Source: Neostapfia colusana | Lineage: Eukaryota; Streptophyta; Magnoliopsida; Poales; Poaceae | Length of the DNA: 64,000 bases | Assembly (NCBI GenBank): GCA_030760725.1 | Contig: JASWHV010000008.1 | Location: 50,877,671 to 50,941,670 of the forward strand | Direction: 5' to 3' | In this document: positions 11,992 to 22,977 of the stretch, one piece after another | How the letters are laid out: every line of letters begins with the position of its first letter | How positions within the stretch are numbered: position 1 is the stretch's first letter | Made by a program: the position numbers and the translations under genes | The notes under the pieces: model-generated | The model's database searches: none | The model's input: only the letters and a program-made list of their open reading frames with translations | What the model was told of the DNA's origin: nothing

Positions 11992-12308
11992 CCTAATGAT
12001 AGGTTCAAAATCCTCGGCGACTTGGACGAGTCTTAGCGTTTGAGGCTTACTATAGATATAGAAGTACCGACAATATATACATGGTCATGTAAACAAGGAA
12101 CTTACATTGTAGCGTCCACAAGGCACAACTTTCTCTCTAGAGATTACCATCCACCAGTGTCTGCTTCACTACCCTTTCTTCTGACCCCACAGATCAACTT
12201 CTATTCCTAATGATGGATTCAAAATCCTCTACGAGTTAGACGAGTCGTCCACCTCATGGATGACTCGTCCATGCATTGAACGAGTCGTCCACGTGGTGAA
12301 CGAGTCAC
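11992..12308. repeat. ACGAGTCGTCCA motif cluster and a 45-bp direct repeat
   Basis: A segment of about 45 bp starting TTCCTAATGAT occurs at about 11992 and again at about 12206, each ending in GACGAGTC. The second copy runs into four copies of GACGAGTCGTCC or its variants (12239-12308), just before the zinc-finger gene at 12348. A similar cluster with an inverted copy (GGACGACTCGTC) precedes the next gene at 13129-13177. These may be promoter elements or subterminal transposase-binding repeats. Confidence 0.55.
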
Positions 12309-12347
12309 CAATACCAACTGAGAGTGAGAGAAGAGAGTACTCAAACA

Positions 12348-12914
12348 ATGGCGAGCAGAGGTCATGGTAGTATAGGAGTGGGAAACATTATATCCGTGCA
12401 TCCGGATTATTTGGTGGGTGGTCCTGAGTGGTATGAACCACCAGTAGACAAGTTCTCGGTTCTAAGCAAGACTAATTTTGGTTTGTTCGATTCTCTTCGT
12501 CCATATGATAGTACCAAAGAAGAGTGGCCTAAATGCCGCCGTGGCCTTGATTGTGTTGTGCAAATGATGGATGGAAGGGAGGCCAATGGTCGTCGATTCT
12601 TTCGTTGTCCTAACGGTGGAGTAAGTTGAAATTACGTTGTAATTTTGAGCTGACATATTGTCATATTTTGACCTTTATTGCTGTTTCACTAGTGCTACTT
12701 CGATGATGATAACTGCGGATACACACTGTGGGTTGACCCACCGCCAATCAAGCCGACTGAAGATTACATTAAATATTTACAAGATCGAAACCAAGAAATG
12801 GTTGCTGAACTTGCGAAAATGGAGTCACATCTATTCGAGTACATAGGTACTAGGCCCGTGTGCAACAACATGTATTGCGAATGTCCTCACAACAAGCCAA
12901 ACCCTACTAGTTGA
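12348..12914 (+). CDS. GRF-type zinc-finger small protein, two exons, intact
   Basis: Exon 1 is 12348-12620 and exon 2 is 12693-12914, joined by a 72-bp GT-AG intron in phase 0. The product is 164 residues with no stop. The intron falls inside a zinc-finger-like module at about residues 61-104: PKCRRGLDC, then GRRFFRCPNGG, then CGYTLWVD after the joint. That Cys spacing and the Arg-Arg-Phe core followed by Trp-Val-Asp fit the GRF-type zinc finger seen in plant transposon proteins and some nucleases. A short helical part (about 110-135) and a Cys-rich tail follow. Its role is unknown; its place after MULE and PMD genes suggests a transposon accessory protein. The ATG was chosen because it opens the frame that joins cleanly across the intron. 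Confidence 0.7.
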
Positions 12915-13128
12915 AACTAGTTTGGACTATTGTGCAATAATATGTATGCGCGCAATGTATCCTTGCAATGTATGATCTTCTACCTTGAATTTTAATAAAT
13001 ATGGAGGAAAGAAACTGCTAGTCTCCTACAGTTTTTTATGAAGGGCAGTGTTCTATGATGTCCATATTAAAGGAAAATCAACCGTTATTGGTGATTTAAA
13101 ATCAAAAGTATCAATTTAGGAACAAGTG

Positions 13129-13177
13129 GATGTGTCGTCCAGTAGGTGGACGACTCGTCTAGTTGTTGGACGATAAC
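13129..13177. promoter_or_regulatory. second GTCGTCCA / GGACGACTCGTC cluster
   Basis: Three copies of the motif, one inverted, lie about 75-125 bp before the second zinc-finger gene at 13253. They resemble the cluster at 12239-12308 before the first. A shared regulatory role is inferred from position only. Confidence 0.4.
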
Positions 13178-13252
13178 ATGTTTCGATCGTTTAGTTAAGA
13201 GCACCCCGCACATTCGCCACAAGCGCACTTCACAAATTCACCTCTCACTAGC

Positions 13253-13906
13253 ATGGACTCACCTTACTCACCAACAAACCAAAAAGAGAGAGTTCACATT
13301 CTAGAGGGATTACAACCGCCAATGTGTATATGTGGCACTGATTGTCGATTCATAAAAGATCTTAGATTAGGAGTTTCCTATGGTTTGAGACTATGGATGT
13401 GCAACAACTATGAATATGATCTCCCTCATAGGACCACGCCATTTTTCCCGAATGGTAGACGTCAGGTAACATATATACTTCAGTGATATGTCAATTCACA
13501 TTTCATCTCAAATGTTCATAACAACACTTCATGAATCATGCAGTCCCCACCGTACCTTTCTAAGTTCACACAGTACATCGACCATGAACAAACAGCGGAA
13601 GACGTCGAGTACGTACACGCGATGCATAGAGCTGCTTGGAGTGAGTTCCACTACTTGCTGGAGTGTGAAAAGAGGGTTGATTAGGAGAGAAATGAGAGAG
13701 CTAAACAGGAGGAGCGTCGACGCAAGCGTAAGGAAGAACTTCAAAGAATCGAGAAAAAGTATCGTCGCCAGGCTTAGAAGGAGGAACGTATTGCTCGTGA
13801 GGCTAGAGAGAACGAACGGGAGCGCTTACGCGAGAGAGCAAGTCGCGCAAGGGATGCAGGTCCGGATGCATTGCGCAAGGGAAAATACTCCCATTGCACC
13901 GAGTAG
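13253..13906 (+). pseudogene. second zinc-finger / charged-coil gene, two TAG stops
   Basis: Exon 1 is 13253-13465 (71 codons) and exon 2 is 13544-13906, joined by a 78-bp GT-AG intron in phase 0. Exon 1 has a Cys module starting PPMCICGTDC with a later WMCNN, similar in layout to the zinc finger of the gene before it. Exon 2 starts with a Tyr/His-rich part and then becomes a long Arg/Glu/Lys-rich helix likely to form a coiled coil. TAG stops at 13682-13684 and 13775-13777 interrupt an otherwise open frame ending at 13904-13906. Both sit where CAG (Gln) would fit, as expected from C-to-T decay of methylated DNA. Function is unknown. Confidence 0.6.
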
Positions 13907-13930
13907 AATCTACATTTGCCATTAAATAAA

Positions 13931-14465
13931 CTTTGTAATGTATCCAATGCCGAGTTTTTTAATCAAGTGATTGTGCTATTGTGCTATATTTACTTCCATA
14001 ACAAAATCTTGTGAATATATCTCTAAGTATTATGAACATACAATTCAAAAACAAATTCAAACTAACAAAATTGAATATTCAAACTTGTGATCGTGATGCA
14101 TATTTCAAAATTACATAACAATTCACCTCTTAAACAAAATCTTTATTTTTCTCATTAAATAAAATAATAACAAAGTATACTACGTTTACTTCTACAAAAA
14201 CACTTTCTAAATATGTCTCTAAGTATTTTTAAATCGGAGTCAAAGTCCTAATATCAATTATGGATTTCCTGTCGTAGAGGCTATTAATATTAAATTATTA
14301 ATAAATAGTGCTAAAATAAAAAAATCTTAAGTTAGCCTCTTCAGCTCGGATTCAAAGCTTTTCTTACATTAAGAATCCATCAATTTATAAATAGTGAACA
14401 ATCGGTAGATCGAATCTCTAAACCTAGCCAAAAGATAAGGCCAGGGGCACCGTCGAGACGAAGTT
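13931..14465. other. AT-rich intergenic stretch
   Basis: No gene, repeat array or clear mobile element is visible. The base composition is strongly AT-rich with many short A and T runs. Confidence 0.6.
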
Positions 14466-14996
14466 TAGGGGTGGGTAAGTTTAACCGGTAACCGCAAAAC
14501 ACTATCAAACCGAACCGAAATGCGTGGTTAATCGAAATTTTTTGGTTAAATGCGGTTATCATTTTTGTGTATTTTTGTTAACCGAATAAAATTCGGTTAT
14601 CTTGTCGTATTAACCGGATAACCAATTTAACCGAAATTTTAACCAGCACTATCCTATAAACCATCAAAATAAAGCTCAATATTACTAATTTTTATCATCA
14701 CCAATTTTCTCATATCATAACCCAATCTTAATAGTCTACACCCATCATTGGCACATATATGTCATTTTTATATTTATTATTAATTCTTATATGTTTATTA
14801 TTATTATTGCCCAATAAATTATATTACACATTAAAATGCGGTTAACCGCAAAACCGAATCGAATTAACCGTAACTAAATTATACAATTATGACTTTTTTG
14901 AATCAGATGCGGTTATTAATTCTTAATAACCGATTTTTTTCTTATCCGAATTAACAGAACCGATTTAACTAAACCATTCAGCTCTCTGGCCCTAGG
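14466..14996. mobile_element. hAT-like non-autonomous relic rich in AACCG motifs
   Basis: The stretch starts TTAGGGGTGGGTAAG and is packed with AACCG, CGGTTA and TTAACCG on both strands. A TAGGGGTGGG start followed by AACCG subterminal repeats is typical of plant hAT MITEs. The right end near 14990 (CTGGCCCTAG) is only a weak inverted match, and no 8-bp target duplication was found, so the ends are uncertain. No coding sequence is present. Confidence 0.45.
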
Positions 14997-15546
14997 CGCA
15001 TAGCACCTTTGTCTCTTGTCTATGGAGTATCAATACGTTCTAAATTCCAAAATGATAATGTTTCCCTGGATTAAAACGACTGCACAGTTTGGTTAACATC
15101 TACGTAGACAATAGAAATTCCATTGATTAATATTGCATTATTTGTCTTGCAGCGCATGATGGTCACATTCTGCTTAGTCTCCAAATAAATTGGGATGTTT
15201 CATCAAGGCATGAATCATGCCAAGCATTTAGTGTCAGGGTATTTATGTTCACAGGGTTACCTCTACTGAAGCTGTATTACTTAAAACAAGGGACGTGTGC
15301 ATGCCGATGAAACAGAGGAGGCTGAGCGCAAATGCAAAATTAATAAATAGCAAGAATTAAAGCAGTTGAACAGGAAAGCAGAAAACATCATCATAGGAGA
15401 CATAAATAAACGAAAAACAGGAATTATCTTTTTGTTTCAGCCCAGGGCACAGGCTACTCACCCCTTGTGAAGGCTGTTTGCTCAAGGTTGATAAAATTTA
15501 TCTAGTGCAACAAGCCAGAAGTCATAGTTCGTGCCCAGCATAAAAT
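14997..15546. other. intergenic stretch without recognised feature
   Basis: No ORF of interest, RNA gene or repeat structure was seen. It may be old intergenic DNA between the transposons. Confidence 0.5.
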
Positions 15547-16177
15547 GGAAAAAGTCTATATATCCCCTCAAGTATGCGCTGCAGTCTACTTCACCTTCTC
15601 AACTTGGTATTTAACACCATAACATTTAGAAAACCAATTAAATAACCCTCTAACCAGGTTTTGCAGGACAGTTTTGCCACCGTGACAGCTGATGTGACAT
15701 GTTTTGCATGTGTGAATAGCGGACCCACACGTCAGTAAGGGAAATCAAAATATCAAATCGGAGCTGAAACTTAAATAGGAAAATAGTTAAAATATCATAG
15801 TTGAAACTTAGAATAAAAAACACTATAAAAAATAGGGATCTTACCATTCATATCAGAGCTTAGTTTCAGCAAAAAGAAAAAAAACTCTGATGTGAGTGGT
15901 TAGATTTCTCTTTTTGCTAACGTTATTTTTTGTCTAAGTTTCAGCTATGATATTTTTACTATGTTTTTTGCTCTGATGTAATGGTGTGACTTCTCTCACT
16001 AATGTGCGGGCCTGCTATTCAAAAACATGCCACACGTTGACAAACCACCATGCAAAAATATGTTAGGGGGTATTTAAATGGTGTTCTAAAGGTTAGTGTG
16101 TTAAATATCTGATTTAGAAGTTGAGGGGGTGAAGTAGATGACAACCTATATTTGAGGGGGGTATGTAGTCCTTTTCC
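15547..16177. mobile_element. 631-bp MITE with long terminal inverted repeats
   Basis: The two ends are imperfect inverted repeats of about 130 bp: the left arm starts GGAAAAAGTCTATATATCCC and the right arm ends with the inverse of GGAAAAGGACTACATACCC. Both arms contain CTACTTCACC and CTCAACTT. Flanking 9-bp sequences GCATAAAAT (15538-15546) and GCACAATAT (16178-16186) match at seven of nine bases, as for an old Mutator-type target duplication. There is no coding sequence. Confidence 0.75.
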
Positions 16178-16213
16178 GCACAATATTAACTAGTGACTAA
16201 CACTACAGGAAAA

Positions 16214-16466
16214 AAGACAAATTAACAACGGTACCATCGTTAATAAAATTGTTTACGACGGTGGGAAGCAGCCGTCGTGAATAATGGTCTTATTCACGAC
16301 GGCTGACCTAGATCGTCGTGAATAATTGTCTTGACCGTCACAAATTTACGACGGTAGGTCGTGACCGTCGCGAATAATGACATTATTAACGACGGAGACA
16401 GGCACCATCGTAAATAAGATCATTATTCACGACGGTTGAGCTGCACCGTCGTACATAATGTCATAG
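16214..16466. repeat. 5' subterminal repeats of the CACTA element
   Basis: Copies of TTATTCACGACGG and its inverse CCGTCGTGAATAA, with variants, occur roughly every 20-30 bp in both orientations. In En/Spm elements such repeats are the binding sites of the element's own proteins. The same motif fills the 3' end. Confidence 0.85.
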
Positions 16467-17700
16467 TTATCCTTCGCGCGGCCGTCCGCATGCCCCACTC
16501 ACGCGCCCGACTCGACGCCGTCGCCGCTGCACGCCCCGCCGCCTAGACGCCGCCCCGCCCCCTCGCCGCGCCCACCCCGCCCCGGCCCTGCCGCCGCCAT
16601 CGCCGCCCCACATCGGTCCGGCCGCCGCCGCACCGCCCCCTGGCGTCCCCGACCGACCCGGCGCCGACCCGGCCCCGCCCTGATCCGGCGCCGCCACGCC
16701 CTGACCCGGGCGCCGCCCCGCCCCGGCCCATTGAGGTTTTTTTAATTAGTTTTAAATAATTAGCATATTTTAGTTTAGTTTAGTTTAGTTTAAATATATA
16801 GTTGTAATTAGGTTATTTTCATTAGTTTAGTTTATTTTATAATTAGTTTAGTTTAGTTTGTAATTGTGTTTTAATTAGTTTAGTTTAGTTTAATTACTTT
16901 AAATTAGTTTAGTTTAGCTTATTCAACCCGCTCGGGTCGGGGTCGGCGCGGGCATTCACGCCCGCGCCGTCCCCGACCGGTTCCGCCGCCGCTGCCCACT
17001 CCGGCCTCCCGGCGCGCAGTCGCCCACCCCGGCCTACCCACGCACCGCCGCTGCCACCCACTCCGGCCTCCCCGCGCGCCTTTGCCGCCGCTCACCCCGG
17101 CCTCCCCGCGCGCCACCGTCGCCCCGGCCAGCCCTCCCACCCTTGACCGCCCCGACTCAGTCGGCCCTGACCGCCATGCTGCAAACCCGGTCCCGCCCCG
17201 ACCCGGCGCCGCTTCGCCCCGACTCAGCGCCGCCCCGCCCTCGCCCATTGAGGTTTTTTAAATTGGTTTTAATTAATTAGCTTATTTAGTTTAGTTTAGT
17301 TTAGTTTAAATATATAGTTGTAATTAGGTTATTTTAATTAGTTTAGTTTATTTTATAATTAGTTTAGTTCGTAATTATATTTTAATTATTTTAGTTTAGC
17401 TTAATTACTTTAAATTGGTTTAGTTTAGTTTATTCAACCCGCCCGGGTCGGGGTCGGCGCGGGCATTCACGCCCACGCCGTCCCCGACCGGTTCCGCCGC
17501 CGCCGACCCTGGCCTCCCCGCCCGCCGTAGCCGGTTCCCTGCCCGCCACCGGCCCCGCCAACCGCCGCTGGCTCCATACCCGCCCCGCCAGCCGGCTCCT
17601 TGTGTGTCGTGCCCGCCAGTTTACTGTTGTTTAAGTTATTTAATTATTTATTTTGTTTCGAATTGTTCAACTAGATTATAATTAGTTAATTGATTGATTT
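16467..17700. repeat. GC-rich / TTTAG-rich 517-bp tandem duplication in the CACTA 5' region
   Basis: A unit beginning ATTGAGGTTTTTT starts at 16730 and again at 17247. Each copy has an AT-rich half with many TTTAG repeats and then a very GC-rich half (CCGGGTCGGGGTCGG). The second copy is similar for about 300 bp and then diverges. GC-rich DNA at 16480-16725 looks like the end of a further copy. Long open frames here, rich in Gly, Ala and Arg on the minus strand, are composition artefacts. Confidence 0.75.
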
Positions 17701-17734
17701 TGAATGTGTATTATACATATATTAACGGGTTTTG

Positions 17735-17855
17735 AGCCAGTCCGACCCGGCACGACCCAACATGGCACGGCCCAACCCGGCACGACCTGGCACGACCCAA
17801 TCCGGCTCGACCCGGCACGGCCTAACCCAGCCCGATCCGGCATGGCCCAGATGGT
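17735..17855. repeat. short tandem repeat of CACGACCC/CGGCACG type
   Basis: About ten imperfect 10-12 bp units (GGCACGACCC, GGCACGGCCC and variants) lie in the CACTA element before the transposase. No function can be assigned. Confidence 0.6.
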
Positions 17856-19912
17856 TTTAGTCGTAACATATGTGTCGAGACGAGCACGAAGGTGAACGAC
17901 GACAATGACTTGTAACTTTTAACGGTGACGCATCGCCCCTTTGAACTTTCAACTCTCACCAACTTACCCCCTCTTTCTCGTTATTTCCTATTTTGTAAAT
18001 GACTGAAAAATAAAAATGAGTAACATAACCTATAGAAATTTATTACCGATTTCGAATCTGTACGTCTCACGTTCGATAGGCATGTGAGGCGTGCAGGTTC
18101 GGAATTATCTCTTTTTGGACAGCCTGAGAGTGACTGAGGACGTGCTTTTGACGAGTTAGGTACGGATCTGGATCTGGATGTGATTTTGACAACAGAACCC
18201 TAATGTTCTCTGCTGCACTATTTTTGGGCGTGCAGTTGGAGAACAACGGGGTTATGCTGCAAAAATTTCATCCAGATTCGGACACCGTGTCTCGTCATAA
18301 GCACGTTACCTCGGTCACTCTTAGATGGGTTTACAACCTATCTGCCTAGTTGTAGGGGTCGGGACAAGATATAAAAATGTACTAATAATGATTAATCCGC
18401 TTTGAAGGTATAACCTCAGACATGTCTGAAGACCGGACTTGAATGTATTCTGGTTGGAAAAAGAATGGGCATCACTCAGAGGAGTGGTTCACCAAGACAA
18501 ATGCTTTTATACAACTAACTTTTTCGTTGTGCAACAGCAGCAAGGTGCTATGCCCATGTACCAAATGTCAGAATTTGATGTTTTTTGACAAGGTGACGTT
18601 GACGTTTCACTTGTGTCGAAACGGTTTCATGCAAAAGTATGAGGTATGACACTTTCACGATCAGACACGTTCTGAAGCTGTATAAAATAAACTGGTGGAT
18701 GGTAGCATGAGAGTCGATAGTATGGACGAGATACTTGAAGCCATAGATCCTAAGTTGACGGAGGATGCTCCTACAACGGAGGTTCAAACATTCTTTGAGC
18801 TTCTCAAAGCTTTAGAAGAGCCGCTGCATGAACACATAAAAGTGACTCTTCTTAATTTCATGACCAGACTTATGGGAACTAAGTCTAAGTATTTTTTTCT
18901 CCAACAATTGTTACAACGATCTCATCAAATTGATCAACGATGTCATTCCTCAACCGCATAAAGTGCTAAAAGATATGTACCAGTCCAAAAAATTGATTTC
19001 TGGTCTTGGTATGAAATATGAGAAGATTCATGTCTGCCTAGACAACTGTATGTTTTTTGGAAAGAGCACGCCAACGAGAAGAAGTGCTTACAATGTGGCA
19101 AATCGAGGTTTGTCGAAGTTGATAATGACGAAGGAGAGCATGTACAGACTAAAGTCGCATATAAGCAGCTTCGTTACTTGCATGTCACACCTTGGTTCAA
19201 GCGTTTGTTTCTCTCGAATAGAATTGTTAGACATATGAGATGGCACAAAAAAGGTGTATGTGAGAAACTCGGAGTCATAGTGCACCCGTCCGACGGTGAG
19301 GCATGGAAGGCGTTGGACCGCTTCGATCCAAATTTTGCCAATGATGTAAGAAATGTTCGCATCGGGTTAGCAACAGATGGCTTCTCACCATTCAGTACAA
19401 ACGCCACACTATACTCATGTTGGCCCGTGTTCGCTATTCCATACAACTTACCGTTATCTCTCTGTATGAAGTATGAATTCATGTTCTGTTGCCTCATCGT
19501 TCCTGGACCAGATCATCCTGGTTCACGACTCAACGTGATGTTGAAGACGTTGATTGAAGAGTTAAAATTGTTATGGACAGGAATCGAAGCGTACGATTGT
19601 CACATAAAGCAGAAATTGAATCTTTGAGGTGCATACTTGTGGTATTTTCATGATTTTCCAGCATACGGTATGTTTTCCGGCTGGAGTCCTCATGGTCGTT
19701 TGACATGTCCGATGTGTACTGCGGATACAGAATGTTTTCGTGTTAGTCATGGTGGCAAGATATGTCACTTCGACTATCATCGATGTTGACTACCTCCGAA
19801 ACACATGTTCAGACAACAGAGGAATGCCTTAAAAAATAACATCATTGCCACAAAAGGACCACCACAACGTTTGAACGGGTCAGAGATATTATCCATGTTG
19901 GACAAGCTAGTG

Positions 19913-22900
19913 ACAAGCTAGTCCATTTAATATTTGACCGGATGTAGTGATAAGTGAGCAAGGGTCTTTGCATCTTACTCGACGGGTGCAAAGCTTAAGG
20001 AAGCTAGCCGAGGAACATAGATTTCGGGTGGGTAGTTGGAATGTAGGATCCTTGACGGGGAAGCTACGTGAGTTAGTAGATGTTGCCATTAGGAGACGCA
20101 TAAATATCCTTTGTGTACAAGAGACTAGATGGACGGGTCAAAAGGCGAGAGAAGTTGAGAATACAGGTTTCAAGCTTTGGTATTCTGGATCGGCTGGGAC
20201 TAGAAATGGCGTAGGTGTTCTAATAGATAAGAGTCTCAAGGATGGAGTAGTGGATGTTCAAAGACGAGGGGATAGGATCATCTTAATCAAGATAGTAATT
20301 GAGGACATTGTCTTGAACGTCATTAGTGCTTATGCCCCACAAGTTGGGCTCAACATGAGTGCTAAGAGGCAATTTTTGGAGGACTTGGAGTATATGGGAG
20401 GACATGGAGGCAAGTTGGGAGGCAATTTTGAGAGAGTACATGGAGGCTTTAGATGTGGCGATAGAAATCAAGAGGGTAAGAACATCCTAGACTTTGCCGT
20501 AGCCTATGATCTGTTGGTAGCTAACACCCTCTTTAGGAAGAGGCAATCTCACCTAGTGACATTTAGTAGTGCCCAACACTCTAGCAAGATTGACTTTGTC
20601 CTCACTAGGAGAAGGGATAGATGGGAGTGTCTAGATTGTAAGGTGATCACTTGGGAGTGTGTTATGACACAATATAAGCTTGTGGTAGTTGACTTTTGCT
20701 TCCATACATGTTCTTTGCGGGACAAAGGTGTCAAAATCACAAGAACAAAGTGGTGGAAGTTGAAAGGAGAATCACAAGAATCCTTTAAAAATAGGGTGAT
20801 CACAGAAAGACACTGGGCAGAAAATGGAGATGCAGAAAGATGGCAACTTGCATTAGGAAGGTAGCTAGTGAGGTGTTCGGTGTGACAAAAGGAAGGAAAC
20901 TTGTAGATAAAGACACTTGGTGGTGGAATGAGGATGTACAAAAAGCCATTAAGGAGAAGAAGGAGTGTTTCAAGAGTTAGCATAATGATAGAAACGCAAG
21001 CAACATGCTTAAGTACAAAGAGGCCAAGAAAAATGCAAGGCGGGCTGTGAGTAAGGCAAGAGGACATGCCTATGATGAGTTATATGAGAGACTAGAGACA
21101 AAAGAAGGGGAAAAGGACATATACAAGATAGCAAAAATTCGCGAGAGAAAGATGAGGGATTTCAACCAAGTTAAATGCATCAAAGATGAGACTGACCGCA
21201 TTCAAGTGAAGGATAAAGAGATTAAGAATAGATGGCGGGATTACTTTACAGGCTATTCAATGATGGGAATGGGAGCACTATGGTTGAGTTGGATGACTCC
21301 TTTGATGACTCCAACAGGCGGTTCGTGCGGAGGATACAATAGTTTGAGGTTAAGGAGGCCTTAAAAAGGGTGAAAGGAGGAAAGGCTCTCAGCCCTGATG
21401 ATGTCCCTATTGAGGTGTGGAGATGCCTTGGGGACGTGGCAATAGTATGGCTCACAAAGCTATTCAACCATATTTTCCAGTCAAACAAGATGCCTGAAGA
21501 ATGGAGAAAAAATATATTAGTACCTATCTTCAAAAATAAAGGAGATATTCAAAGTTGTACTAATTATCGAGGGATTAAGCTTATGAGTCATACTATGAAG
21601 CTTTGGGAGAGAGTGATTGAACACCGCCTAAGGAAAGTGACCAATGTCACTAAAAACCAGTTTGGTTTTATGCCTGGGAGGTCTACAATGGAGGCGATTT
21701 TCTTGCTTCGTCACCTTATGGGGAGATATAGGGAGCAGAAGAAGGACTTGCATATGGTGTTCATTTACTTGGAGAAGGCGTACGACAAGATACCAAGGTC
21801 AGTCATATGGTGGGCACTAGAGAAACATAAAGTGCCAACAAAGTACATTACTCTTATCAAGGATATGTACAATGATGTTAGGACAAGTAGGCTCGTAAGT
21901 GATAGTGAGACTGATGCATTTCGTATCACGGTAGGACTACATCAAGGATCAGCTTTGAGCCCATATATCTTTTTCTTGGTGATGGATGAGGTGTCGAAGG
22001 ATATACAAGGGGATATCCCTTGGTGCATGCTCTTTGCCGATGATATAGTGCTGGTAGATGAAACTAGGAATGGTGTTGATAAGAAATTAGAGTTATGGAG
22101 ACAAACCTTAGAGTCCAAGGGGTTTAGACTTAGTAGGATCAAGACCGAGTATATGAGGTGTGACTTTAGTGGTGTTGCTCGTGAAGAGGGAAATGTTAGT
22201 CTGCAAGGACAAATAGTACCTAGAAGGGACTCTTTCAGGATCAATGTTACAAATCAATGGCGATATTGATGAGGATGTTTGCCACAGGATCAAGGTAGGG
22301 TGGATGAAATGGCGACAAGCCTCTGGAATGCTATGTGATAGGAAGGTCCCACCAAAGCTAAAAGGAAAGTTCTATAGGACGGTGATCAGACCCGCGATGC
22401 TTTATGGGGCGGAATGTTGGCCAACTAAATGGCAACATGTCCAACAAATGAGTGTCGCAGAGATGCGCATGCTACGGTGGATGTGCGGGCACACAAGAAG
22501 AGACCGAATAAGGAATGAGGCGATTCGTGATAAGGTAGGGGTGGTGCCGATTGAAGGGAAGTTAGTCCAACATCGACTTAGGTGGTTTGGACATATCCAA
22601 CGGAGGCCTCCAGAAGCATCGGTTAACAATGAGATTTTAAGAGGTAGAGAAAATATTAGGAGGGGTAGACGACGACCAAGGTTGATCTGGGAGGAGGCAG
22701 TAAAACGAGATTTGAGAGATTGGAATGTATCCAGAGACTTAGCTCATGATAGGACCGCATGGAAAGTAGCAATTCATGTGCTAGAACCTTAGTCTTGTTT
22801 CTTTTTCTTTTTTTTTCTCTTTTTTCTCTTTTTTTTTCTTGTTTTCCTTTTTCTTTTTTTCTTCTTTTTTACTTGTTCTTATATCTCTTTCTCTCTTTTA

Positions 22901-22977
22901 CTTCATTGATATTAGGTTTCATGTCTAGCCGACCCCAACATGCTTAGGATAAAGGCTTGGTTGTTGTTGTTGTTGTT
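19913..22977 (+). mobile_element. RTE-clade LINE inserted in the CACTA transposase
   Basis: A non-LTR retrotransposon of about 3.07 kb lies in the same direction as the host transposase. The 12-bp target duplication GACAAGCTAGTG is at 19901-19912 and 22978-22989. The 3' end has a pyrimidine-rich stretch (about 22790-22900) and then a GTT repeat, the usual RTE tail instead of poly(A). GACAAGCTAG occurs a third time at 19912-19921, so the exact 5' border is uncertain by about 10 bp. Its length suggests a nearly full-length copy. Confidence 0.92.
19947..22792 (+). pseudogene. RTE LINE ORF: endonuclease and reverse transcriptase
   Basis: A single RTE-type ORF is broken by frameshifts into four pieces: 19947-20864, 21005-21364, 21370-22269 and 22244-22792. 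The first is an apurinic-type endonuclease with VGSWNVGSL, then CVQETRW with the metal-binding Glu, SAYAPQ and a late KIDFVLTRR. The third is the reverse transcriptase, with NYRGIKL, GFMPGRST, an altered EKAYDKIP box and an intact catalytic FADD at about 22033-22045. The last piece is the C-terminal part, with MLRWMCGHTRRDR and RRPPEASV. Stops lie near 20861, 20980 and 21362. The enzyme is dead as read, although the catalytic Asp pair survives. Confidence 0.88.

Larger units (their letters stand above)
6185..13930 (+). mobile_element. decayed Mutator-like block with four co-oriented genes
   Basis: Four genes on the plus strand follow each other closely: a MULE transposase, a plant-mobile-domain gene, a small zinc-finger gene and a related one with coiled-coil character. 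Plant mobile domains are often found with Mutator-like elements, so the block may be one large MULE or a nest of several. No terminal inverted repeats or 9-bp target duplication could be matched by eye, and the left part may have been cut by insertion of element A. The block boundaries are therefore only those of the recognisable genes. Confidence 0.45.

Noticed and set aside
16214..16466. Regular short repeats resembling a CRISPR array
   Set aside because: Repeats are in both orientations, vary in spacing and sequence, and lie next to a CACTA end in a plant genome.
16467..17248. Gly/Ala/Arg-rich minus-strand open frames in the CACTA leader
   Set aside because: Low-complexity translation of GC-rich tandem DNA with no domain.
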